A stretch of 64,000 nucleotides of DNA from Cladocopium goreaui (Eukaryota > Sar > Dinophyceae > Suessiales > Symbiodiniaceae). The DNA lies in assembly GCA_947184155.2 (NCBI GenBank), contig CAMXCT020000270.1:117056-181055 (forward strand). Reading direction: 5' to 3'. The notes under the pieces were generated by a model. That model did no database searches. It was given only the letters and a program-made list of their open reading frames with translations, and had not been told where the DNA came from. This document shows positions 45,701 through 56,200 of the stretch, piece after piece. Position 1 is the stretch's first letter; every line of letters starts with the position of its first letter. Both the position numbers and the translations under genes were made by a program.

Positions 45701-47576
45701 AGTCATCATGAACAGTCCCCTTGCACAGGATACCGATTCAAATCGGCCGGCCAACACCCAACCACCATCAACCACCAATATTTGGTGATTTGTCGTGACT
45801 TGTCCCCTTAGGTTGAGAAAGGCCTGGCGAGGGCGCATGAGCTGGTGGCCAACATGGACATGGGCTCTGCGCCTGCCAAGCAACCGCGGAGCCTTTGAGG
45901 GGTGAAATTTCAGTGCATGGACCAATGGATGGAGGGCTTGGAGACTTTCATTCTGAATAAATGTTAAACGGATCAAGGATGATATGTTAGCCAAGGGGAT
46001 GCGTCTTGCTCATCAGATGGGCGCAAATGCCAAATTGAGGTGCGGAATCGGTGCTAGTGTATGACGAATTTGGAAATCCATCGTGGAAGTTGTGCCTAAG
46101 GAAAGACAGTGGGGCTCAGCCATACCATGACGCTGCCACTTTGAGAAGAAAAGCCATCGATCCTTGGCCATTTCTCAGGCCATAACTATCCATAACTTAA
46201 AAAGCTGGTTCCTGATTCATTTGATTGCCGGACCTTGTCGCCTAGTGAACACCAAGGACCAGGTACTATGGAATGATGGAATGAAGTGCTACAGCGACTA
46301 TCGCATGGACAAGGGTCGATTTTCCAAGGCATCCAGCCCATAAAGTATTGGCAGTTTGAGCTCTTGCTTGCCTATACAACTAGCTATGACAGATCCATTG
46401 CAGGTGGTGGCACTCTCCAACTGGGCTGCGCCCTTGTGGGCAGGGCTTCACGGCCCTCAGGACGCATGCTTCACCTTTCTTCGCCTTTATTTCTCTGAGA
46501 CCTTCAGTGTGCAGTGAGTGTTCAGCTGCCAGGAAGTGGACAAGCCGAAATTCTTGCAAAGCCTTGAGGCCAGTGGGCTGCTGCAATTGGGAGGCAGCGC
46601 GTCCACCAAAGTTCACACCAATGGTTTGACACAGACACCCAGCTGCAAGAAAACGCGCCAACGCAGCACAATCCAATACTACTCTTGCTTGTTGAACTTG
46701 TATCCTCAGAATCAATCACAGTCCAGTGATGTCCAGTGACGCATTTCCCCTTCATAGTAGTCAACTGCAGTCCTTAGTGGGAACTACTCGCAGCTGGAAA
46801 CGCCAAGGTGGGATGCTCCCAATGCATGGCCACCGTTGCAGCACATGCTCATTGAAGGCTGCCTGCCAAGCTTGTGGTCGCAGAATGTAGATGAAGGATG
46901 ATGAAGGATTCCTCTCGAGTTTTGGTGTCACTTTCCTTGTCTTCGCACTGTTTGAACTACCAAGTTGAAAGAGATGGAAACGGTTGCTTGCACTGTTCCC
47001 TAGATGCATACTGCTACCGCAAAGGCTTGGAGCATCAAGGGTGCATCGCATTGGCCAAAGATCTAGCTGAGCGATGGCTTTCTAGTTGCCAGATGTCTTG
47101 GGAGAGTTCTGGCAGCTCGGCTGGATCATGTTGGCTCAAGGTTGTTGCTGACTTTAGGGGCATCAGGTCAAATGGATCGCTTCAGGCATTCAGACTTTTT
47201 GGAGCGCACCCAGCTTATCCCTGCTTAATATTACCAGACAAGGCTTCATGTATGAGAAGTACAACGCGGCCAAGCCTGGAGAGGGCGGTGGAGGTGGTGA
47301 ATACGAGCCGCAGGCGTGAGGAGTCAAGTCTTGACATGTCTTGACAGAGAAGTATCGGTGGAGATGGCTTAACTATTGAATACTATCGATACATATTCCC
47401 GCTAATTACTGAATTCCCGAATATTGCCGATGCGTAAAGTTGGCAGGGACTATCAGGGACTGATACCAACCCTTGAGACCTGACAAGACTGGCTCCGAAA
47501 GGTTGGCTTTGGCTGGAGCAACGGTGTGGCTCTTGTTTTCTTGGCCAAGCAATGGCCAGTGACTGGCAGCAGCTGA
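39778..47576 (+). CDS. Trehalase, glycoside hydrolase family 37
   Basis: Splits trehalose into two glucoses. At least 16 exons show GH37 motifs in order: about 39778-39960 (DSKQFVDMPLKNDPEVVLAE); about 40108-40200; 42638 to about 42855 (LWATLGRKS, PGGRFLEAYYWDTYWV, signature 1); about 43188-43325 (FVPNGTRVYYLDRSQPP); 43577 to about 43618 (LPLLVKEYNFW); 43897-43977; 44190 to about 44233 (ESYIEDLETA, joined to GPRP); 44740 to about 44820 (SGAESGWDFTTRW, catalytic Asp region); about 45535-45580 (IIPVDLNCLL); about 45812-45880; about 46250-46315; 46404-46475 (ALSNWAAPLW); 46533 to about 46620; about 46780-46858 (PRWDAPNAWPPLQ, signature 2); about 47018-47090; about 47243-47313 (GFMYEKYN, GGGGGEYEPQ); 47502-47576 (VGFGWSNGVALVF), stop TGA. 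The start may lie further upstream; no signal peptide was seen. Introns 43978-44189 (GA-AG) and 47314-47501 (GC-AG) are firm. Confidence 0.93.
40395..41736. repeat. 159-162 bp satellite, eight to nine units
   Basis: ACCATGAGTGCCACGCCTGC begins at 40411, 40570, 40730, 40889, 41048, 41208, 41368, about 41528 and 41690. Inside each unit GTGCCACGCnTGCCACG occurs three times, so the unit is itself a trimer of about 53 bp. It sits in the trehalase intron between exons 2 and 3. Long open frames on both strands arise because 159 is a multiple of 3; indels of one base move the frame. Confidence 0.97.
41740..42465. repeat. 15 bp satellite (GTTAAGTTTGTGTGT)n
   Basis: About 48 copies of a 15-mer in two forms, GTTAAGTTTGTGTGT and GAAGTTATTGTCT-type, which alternate in blocks. 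It starts directly at the end of the 159 bp satellite. The Lys-Phe-Val-Cys-Val repeat it would encode is an artefact. Confidence 0.97.
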
Positions 47577-47724
47577 GATCGAAAAGGGACAGCGGCTCTT
47601 TGCACATCGTTGAGGTTCGGGACCTGCGCTGAAAAAAATATATAAAAATGAAGCATCAAGGGGCAAGCTTTGACATATGTTGCCCGGGCCTACCTGGTGA
47701 CAATATGTGACAATTTGATGCTAT

Positions 47725-47790
47725 GGCAACCCCAAGGGCAAGTTCCATGACGCCTGGCGAGAAGCCACATCAGGCCTGGTGGAACAGGAT
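47725..47790 (+). CDS. Candidate exon, unrecognised
   Basis: Frame reads GNPKGKFHDAWREATSGLVE. It lies 150 bases after the trehalase stop and may begin the gene that leads into the Alba exons, but no join is shown. Confidence 0.3.
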
Positions 47791-48130
47791 CTAATGGCCT
47801 CCCAGCCAGCTCACCGGCACCGTGCAGGCTCCGTCTTCAGACTTGGTGGAGGCAGGGCGAACTGGAAAGTTGCCAGGCTGCCAGACTTAAAAATACTTAA
47901 AACACAACCTGCAAATCATGCCATCAAAACTCAACCCAGAGATGTAGTGGTTCAAGGCTTGGCCCCCGCCCCCCGCCCAAAGTTTTGGTGGAGTCAACGG
48001 CCACCCTCTGTGATTGGCCCCCTAACACCGGAGGTCATTCCCTGCGACTGGCTTTGGCACGTCAGCAGCCTCGGTTCATCTCGGTTCGTTCCGAACATAA
48101 CTTTTGACTTTTTGAGGATCCTTCCTGCAG

Positions 48131-48241
48131 CCCCTTGAAACAATGTGTCCTCTTCCGGGGCGGTCACTGCTTCTCCTAGGGGAGCTCATGGATGAAGCCC
48201 TTGCGCAGGAAAGGTGGCAAGAAGCACTGGCAGGGCCTCTC
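48131..48241 (+). CDS. Candidate exon, unrecognised
   Basis: Bordered by TCCTGCAG and CTCTCG|GTGAGT. Reads GRSLLLLGELMDEALAQERW then QEALAGPLG. Helical; no family recognised. Confidence 0.4.
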
Positions 48242-49506
48242 GGTGAGTTTCACCACTGAAGATGATGGTGCAGTTTCTTTGGTAATGTTATATAATTACT
48301 TACACAAGATGTTAAGAATTGTTAAGCTGCCCAAAAAGCCACCCCATGAGATCAGAGGAAATTGATGAAAATTGGAAAGCAGGTTTATCCTGCAGTGTTC
48401 ATGTGGGATTCTGAATGCGCAATACTTCGCTGTCAGTGGCATACCATGTTTCTGGTGTTGAGGTGTTTGCGCGAGAGGTTTGCTCCTGTCAGCGCCAGGC
48501 TCCACCCACATTGCATCAAGTTAAGCGCCAATGAGATTAGATGTGGTTAGCTATATGTTCGCTCCAACTGTCCCATGTTACCAACACCTATCAAATCCTA
48601 TCAATGTTGTCAATACATGTCAATAAACTCAATACAGCTCAATACTATCCATGTGAGCCCACGACAGCCACTCAGATCTACCCACCTGGTTGGCCTGTGG
48701 TTGCGCTGAGCCGCAGCCCAAGCTGAGAAGATGGAAGGGCCTCGGGCAGGGCCTGTGATCACACTGTGATCTCCTGTGACAAAACACGGTGCCAAGGTTT
48801 GGCGCGTTTGGCCAAGCTGGAGTTCTACCATGGCAATATGGTTCCAAGCTTGGTTTGGACATGTTTTGACATTTAGGTGGTAAAGATATGTCAGCATCTT
48901 TCGTTTTGTTTTTCTTGGACGAGTTTGACACAAGTTGGTCCCTGTTACATAATCATGCACCACAGCCTGAGCTCTTGGGCGGAGCTGGTCCTACAGGTTG
49001 AAGCTCTTCGATGCTGTGAAGATGCACGCTCAGGTGCATTAATTGATGACACTAGAAAGTTGCTGTTGGAAACATTTGCAGTATATTCGAAGTGATATGA
49101 GGTGACCTGTTGGACATGGCATGTGATTTGCAATGGGCTGGTGGAGTCGGATAGACAGAGGTCACTGACGATTGGCTCATGAACCTGATCATGCCACGGA
49201 TTTTTTGAAGGTGTGTTGTTTTGTCTATTCAACGCTCTGCAGTATTTGCTCAAGCCAGACTTGCCCTGTCTCTCGGTACTGGCAGGGCCATCGAACACGC
49301 AGTGATGACCGAACTGACCCTGGGATTGAGAGCCCACCAAAGTACCAGTACAGTAGGAGCCAACGGATGTCAAGTGTAATGGCTTGGTTCAAATCTCTCA
49401 TGAGCCCTTTGTTTACCATTGTTGACCTTTGTCCTATGTGTTGCATGATTTATCATAATACATTTTTCTTCATCACAGTGTAGCCATTCTTATCATCTTT
49501 GCCCAG

Positions 49507-52500
49507 GAAGATCACTGCGAAGAAGGGCACCGGCTTTTACATCCGCGCAGCGGCCACTTTCCTCCGTGGCACTGAGGAGAAGCCTCCAGTGCCATCTGTG
49601 ATTCTGAGTGGCACCTGGGTCAATACAAAATGCTGCCACGGATGCATCCTCGTATATTATTACATACATTTATATATATATAGAGAGAGAGAGACATACA
49701 TGCATTACATTACATTACATTACCTTACATTACATTACATTACATTACATTGACATGACATGACATGACATGACATGGCATGGCATGGCATGGCATTACA
49801 TTACATTACATTACATTACATTACATACATACATACATACATACATATTGTTGTAGTTTTTTCCCGAGAGCGTCTGAGCGCAGGGTTCTTCCAATAGTGG
49901 GGGTCTGTATCTCACCTTCTCATCTTCACACCTTCTCATCTTCACATCTGCTCATCTTCACATCTGCTCATCTTCACATCTTCTCTCACATCTGCTCATC
50001 TTCACATCTGCTCATCTTTCTTCATATCTTCTCTCACATCTTCTCTCACATCTTCTCTCATCTGCTCATCTTTCTTCATATCTTCTCTCATCTTCTCTAA
50101 CATCTTCTCTCACATCTGCTCATCTTCACATCTTCTCTCACATATTCTCTCACATCTTCTCTCACATCTGCTCATCTTCACATCTTCTCTCACATCTGCT
50201 CATCTTCACATCTGCTCATCTTCACACCTTCTCTCACATCTTCTCACCTTCACATCTTCTCTCCTTTCTCTCTCCTTTTTCTCTCTCTCTCGCCTTCTTT
50301 ATCTTTCTCTCTTTAGGCCCAGGGTGGTACCGGCGGTGAGTCACGAAACGTCAACCCTTTCGCACGAAATGAGGGTCGATCGGCAAAAACTGATGTAAAA
50401 TTGCGATTTTACTTGTCCTGGAGCAACCCTTTCGCACGAAATGAGGGTCGATCGGCAAAAACTGAGGAAAAAGTGCGACTTTACTTGCCCCCGAGCAACC
50501 CTTTCGCACGAAATGAGGGTCGATCATCAAAAACTGAGGAAAAATTGCGACTTTACTTGTGCTGGAGCAACCCTTTCGCACGAAATGAATGTCGATCGGC
50601 AAAAACTGAGGAAAAATTGCGACTTTTCTTGTCCTGGAGCAACCCTTTCGCACGAAATGAGGGTCGATCGGCAAAAACTGAGGAAAAATTGCGATTTTTC
50701 TTGTGCTGGAGCAACCCTTTCGCACGAAATGAGGGTCGATCGGCAAAAACTGAGGAAAAATTGCGATTTTTCTTGTGCTGGAGCAACCTTTTCGCACGAA
50801 ATGAAGGTCGATCGTCAAAAATTGAGGAAAAATTGTGACTTTACTTGCCCCCGAGCAACCCTTTCGCACGAAATGAGGGTCGATCGGCAAAAACTGAAGT
50901 AAAATTGCGATTTTTCGTGTCCTGGAGCAACCCTTTCGCACGAAATGAAGGTCGATCGGCAAAAACTGAGGAAAAATTGCGACTTTACTTGCCCCCGAGC
51001 AACCCTTTCGCACGAAATGAGGGTCGATCGTCAAAAACTGAGGAAAAATTGCGACTTTACTTGCCCCCGAGCAACCCTTTCGCACGAAATGAGGGTCGAT
51101 CGTCAAAAACTGACGAAAAATTGCGATTTTACTTGTGCCGGAGCAACCCTTTCGCACGAAATGAGGGTCGATCGTCAAAAACTGAGGTAAAATTGCGATT
51201 TTACTTGTGCCGGACTTGTCTGTGTGTAAAAGCGCCTGTGTGTAAAAAGCGTCTGTGTGTCTGTGTGTAAAAGCGTCTGTGTGTAAAAGCGTCTGTGTGT
51301 AAAAGTGTCTGTGTGTAAAAGCGTCTGTGTGTAAAAGCCCCTGTGTGTAGAAAGCGTCTGTGTGTAAAAGCGTCTGTGTGTAAAAGGGTCTGTGTGTAAA
51401 AAGCGTCTGTGTGTAAAAGCTTCTGTGTGTAAAAGCCCCTGTGTGTAAAAAGCGTCTGTGTGTAAAAGCGTCTGTGTGTAAAAGCGTCTGTGTGTAAAAG
51501 TGTCTGTGTGTAAAAGCGTCTGTGTGTAAAAGTCTCTGTGTGTAAAAGCGTCTGTGTGTAAAAGTCTCTGCGTGTAAAAGCCCCTGTGTGTAGAAAGCGT
51601 TTGTGTGTAAAAGCGTCTGTGTGTAAAAGCGTCTGTGTGTAAAAGTGTCTGTGTGTAAAAGCGTCTGTGTGTAAAAGTCTCTGTGTGTAAAAGCGTCTCT
51701 GTGTGTAAAAGTCTCTGTGTGTAAAAGCGTCTGTCTGTAAAAGCGTCTGTGTGTCAAAGCGTCTGTGTGTAAAAGCGTCTGTGTGTAAAAGTGTTTGTGT
51801 GTAAAAGTGTTTGTGTAAAAGTGTTTGTGTGTAAAAGCCTCTGTGTGTAAATGTGTTTGTGTGTCAAATGTGTCTGTGTGTAAAAAGCGTCTGTGTGCAA
51901 AAAGAGTCTGTGTGTAAAAGCGTGTGTGTTTAAAAGCGTCTGTGTGTAAAACTGTTTGTGTAAAAGTGTTTGTGTGTAAAAGCGTCTGTGTGTAAAAAGC
52001 CTCTGTGTGTAAAAGCGTGTGTGTGTAAAAGCGTCTGTGTGTAAAACTGTTTGTGTAAAAGTGTTTGTGTGTAAAAGCGTTTGTGTGTAAAAGCGTCTGT
52101 GTGGAAAAGCGTCTGTGTGTGTAAAAGTCTCTGTGTGTAAAAGCGTTTGTGTGTAAAAGCGTCTGTGTGTAAAAGTGTTTGTGTGTAAAAGTGTTTGTGT
52201 GTAAAAGCTTCTGTGTGTAAAAGTCTCTGTGTGTAAAAGCGTCTGTGTGTGTAAAAGTCTCTGTGTGTAAAAGCGTCTGTGTGTAAAAGCGTCTGTGTGT
52301 AAAAGCGTCTGTGTGTGTAAAAGTCTCTGTGTGTAAAAGCGTCTGTGTGTAAAAGTCTCTGCGGGTAAAAGCCTCTGTGTGTAAAAGTCCCTGTGTGTAA
52401 AAGAGCCTGTGTGTAAAAAGCGTCTGTGTGTAAAAGCGTCTGCGCGTGAAAGTGTTTGTGTAAAAAGCGTCTGTGTGTAAAAGGGTAAAAAGCGTCTGTG

Positions 52501-53060
52501 TGTAAAAGCGTCTGTGTGTAAAAGGGTCTGTGTGTAAAAGCGTCTGTGTGTAAAAGCTTCTGTGTGTAAAAGCGCCTGCGTGTAAAAAGCGTCTGTGTGT
52601 AAAGCGTCTGTGTGTAAAAGCGTCTGTGTGTAAAAGAGCCTGTGTGTAAAAAGCGTGTCTCCATACTAACAACAGAAGACTCTGCTCCTCTACGCTCTCA
52701 GGCCATCCGTCGTCTAGTTAGTACTCATAAATTATAATAGTGTATAATATGAGTTTATGAATGCTGGTGATGATTGCCACCAGAGCTGCTTCTAGGATGC
52801 CAAGGGCACTATTTTCAAACGCCAAGTTCCATGTTCCACGCTGTCCAGGCACGGGCCCAGCCACCACAACCGTGGCAGAGACCGCACATGCCATTGAGAA
52901 GCAGGGCTTGGCCAAGATCACCAAGGTGGAAACTGGATATCCTGCGGTGGGTGGGCAATCTGCTGCCAGATTAGCTGTGACCCTGACGACCGATTGGCCT
53001 TATCCAGATGCCAGCAGCTATAGCACCATGACACAATTTAGAGCGACGGTGGAGAAGTAC
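49507..53060 (+). CDS. Alba-domain nucleic-acid-binding protein (partial)
   Basis: Exon 49507-49610 reads KITAKKGTGFYIRAAATFLR and then PSVILSG; exon 52849 to about 53046 continues TGPATTTVAETAHAIEKQGL, AKITKVETGYPAV and SAARLAVTLTT. Joined, this follows the Alba fold: an ITAKG strand with basic residues, a first helix, a VILSG strand, a second helix (TTTVAETAHAIE), a KITKVET strand and a last strand. Alba-type proteins bind RNA or DNA; they are widespread in dinoflagellates and other alveolates. The join needs donor G|GCACC and acceptor AG|GCACG, a GC-AG intron of 3.2 kb (49611-52848) which holds inverted element C. Upstream exons (start codon) and the true 3' end are not resolved. Confidence 0.7.
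49695..49852. repeat. ACATT / GACAT / GGCAT / ACAT microsatellites
   Basis: A run of pentanucleotide repeats that changes base composition stepwise and ends in a (ACAT)n tetranucleotide run. It abuts the right end of element C exactly. Confidence 0.97.
49855..52721 (-). mobile_element. Satellite-cored TIR element, copy C (complete, inverted)
   Basis: Right end at 49855 (AGTTTTTTCCCGAGAGCG), left end at about 52721 (reverse of CTAACTAGACGACGGATGG). In element orientation: left end with C(C/T)GAGAGCGTAGAGGAGC; 16 bp satellite about 51222-52655; 72 bp satellite about 50352-51215 (about 12 units of TTCGCACGAAATGAGGGTCG type); bridge with GTTTCGTGACTC; GATGTGAAGATGAG-type satellite about 49915-50270; right end. 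Order and orientation of all parts match copy B at 7551-9465. The 100 bp leader found in copies A and B is absent here. Inside the Alba intron. Confidence 0.9.
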
Positions 53061-53281
53061 ACAGTGTACATCCGGAATTGTGTGTATATATATATATGTG
53101 TGTGTGTGTTCAAAGATGTTCAAAGGGATCCACAAGGATGTGTGAGTACCAAATATCAGGAATCACTTTGGCATGGATGAAGCTTGAGTGCCACCACGTA
53201 GTTTCCTTTTGGGGCTGAAAGAGGGAACCACAATCAAACCATATCAAACCCCAAAGTCTCATTTGAAAGTGGGGAAAATCA

Positions 53282-56200
53282 CAAGACGGACGCAGCCTTT
53301 TCCGAGAAAGCAAGGCAATTTCGACGAAGTGCTCGTGGAGAGCTATGCGTTGGAACAGGAGATGCTTGGACTTGCCATCCGGCTAAGTCTCGAAATTGGG
53401 ACGTCCGACTATGCAACCCCGGTTTTTGTGCATATTCACCTCCCACCAACGATTGCAAAAAAAGAGATATCAGCAAAACTTGGGTTCCAATCGGCCCTCA
53501 GAAGGCTGATCATGTTTTATTACCATCCATTGTGGTGGTTTGAAAGCAATACCCACATGGCATTACATGGCATTAAACGGCAATTACCCTCCAATTTGAG
53601 GATCAGCTTTGAGAAGGGTATCTTGCAGGGCGCCATCGAGCTACACCTGCTATGTGTTCAAGAGACAGAGCGCATGGTCCTGGACACGCGCAGCCTAGAT
53701 ATCAAAAGCATCACGGTGGATGGGGCGCCTGGAGAATATCAGCTGGGCACCAAGGGTTTCTCGGCAGGGAACATAGTCAGGCTTGCGTGTTTTGCTGTTG
53801 AAAACCTTTTGTTTGTAACTTTTTTTATGGGGCTAAGATGGGCTAAGCAATTCTCAGAAGTCATAAGCATCACGCTTCCTCACAGTCAGCAGCCCGATGA
53901 GGCCGCAAATCCGAAGCACTGGGAGAAGCGTTGGAGGTACCACTTCTCAAGAATCTCTGTTTGCGTTGGATCAGTTTTTGTTTCATGTGCCTGTATCTGT
54001 CCAAGATTGTCTAAGTCCAGTTGAAATCAAGTTTCTCCCGCACTGTGAAAGATGCAACCCTTGGTCATGCTTGGGCCTGCAATGTTCTTGGGCAGTTTCT
54101 CCGCCAAAGGAAGCTCTCCCCAGGGGCAAAGGCAGTGGTGCGAATAGAGTATGCTACAGCGCCAGATGCCTGGCCTGAAAATTGTGATGCCTAGGTGGTT
54201 CATTCCATTTCATTCGGAAGTTTTCCTTGGGAGAGTTAGAGTTGAACAGTTTAGTTTTAGTTTTGCACTGTGGGTCCAACTGTTCAAAGTCCTTCTAGGC
54301 CGCTGGATTTCAGCGGCTTTCAACCAAGTTCATATATACCAAACTCCCAAACCCAACATGGTTCTTAGCACTCTTCTTAGCTGATGGAACTTGCCACAGA
54401 TCAACTCATGTGCTTTCATAAGGACGCCATTGCCATACAGATGCTCTCTCCGGACCCGTGGATGCATTTTGGATGCTTTCAGTGTGATTGAGTTTCCCAA
54501 ATCTATCCAAATCTCTTCTCCATTGGTGTTGACTTAACTGAGGAGCAGACACAAGGGAAGAAGCACCCGTATCTCTTTACGCAGTGCCAAGCTATTCATG
54601 CTCGGTGCCTCATGCCCTGCCAAGACACACCAGGCAAGTTTTCCCTCTTTGGCCATTCCCCAATGCCAACTGACAACACTCGTCCACCCCACTAAGAAAT
54701 ACTAAGAACACATCGAGGAAGGTCGAGTAAGGCTATGGTCGAGCCATAGTGCACAATCGTCAACATACCAGGATAGCGCTATGCAGAAGTGGTAGCCAGG
54801 TTTCATTTACCAGAAAGCACTGGCTTGGTGCATATCAGGGTTTAGTGAAGCAAGCTGCCCACTAACCAAAGTGCACACGAGTTATAAATGGCCGCTGTTT
54901 ACATGGTTGTTTTACGTTTTGGAAATATGTCAGGCTACCCTCAGGGTAGCTTCCACCTGGCCCCGTGGCAGGCGTCAAGAGCAAGTACACTGCCAAGATC
55001 ACTGCTCCTTCACCCCTCACAGTGCTCATGTCTGCAGTGCCGGACGGCGAGCCCAAGGAAGTGGAGGGTGGCAAGCGATGCTTTTCCTTCACGCAGTCGC
55101 TTGGCAAAAACAAGTTCTGAGAAACACTGGGAATAAGACGAACCATACTGTAGACGATTCAAAGAAGGCCTTGTGGCCTTACGTTTTTTCAATTTCAGAG
55201 AGAGAGAGAGAGAACAGAGAGAGTGAGGGGTACATTCAAAGGTTGAAGAGCAAAGTTTTATATTCCTGAAGCTTTGGAGATCTACAATCTCTTTGCAGCC
55301 TGCCCGGGCGTACATCGCTGTAGAATCATGTTGCATATGATGCATCCAACAGAGTTCATCGAACATTCATACTTCTGAGTGATATGAGTCAGAATTAATG
55401 TCAGGAAGGTGCCGATTCCATCGTATTTGCTGGCCCTGGCCTGTGGAAATTTGGCCTCACGCCGCGTGGGCCCACGTAGTCATGTGTGGAGTGAACCAGA
55501 GGCTGTGGAGGCCTGTGCATTTGCAGCTCGGACCAGACCTGATGGAAGATCTGGACAGATTGTAGCAACTGTGAGTGGCTCTCGGTGGATTATTTTTAAT
55601 TATGGGCAACGAGTGATGTTGTTGACTGAACCTGAAAGAGAAGGTTGCTGAAAGGAAGGATATATATATAAAGACATACAATATGCCTGCATGTATGATA
55701 TAGCATTTTATGATATTTTATGACCCTTGATAGCTGATAGCTTTCGGTGCTGTTCTTTGCGGAGTTGCCAGAGCTTTGATGGGTGGCCAGGATAGATAGG
55801 ATAGTCGCATGACGAGGAATTGTCTTGAATGAATCTGAATGCCACCAGGAATTTTCGGACACCGAGAAGTTTCTGGCCATTGGAGAGAAGCTCTTTGGTG
55901 AATATGTTTGGGGCATCTACGATCTGCTCGTTTTGCCTCCATCTTTTCCTTATGGCGGCATGGAAAACCCGTGTCGCTTGCCTTAAGGGAGACAGTTGGC
56001 GCAGCTTCGAACACCATTTCAGTCACATTTCCTTGGCATCTCTGCCCAGAGTTGCCTAGCCAACTTCTTCCAGACCAACACTTGAAGTCTTTCACGTTGC
56101 AACCTCCCTGAGGGAGAGAGGAGCGCCAAGAGATGCCCGGGGTTTTATTTGCAAGTGGCACTGTACGCCACAGAAAATGGAAATGACAGATGCGTAAATG

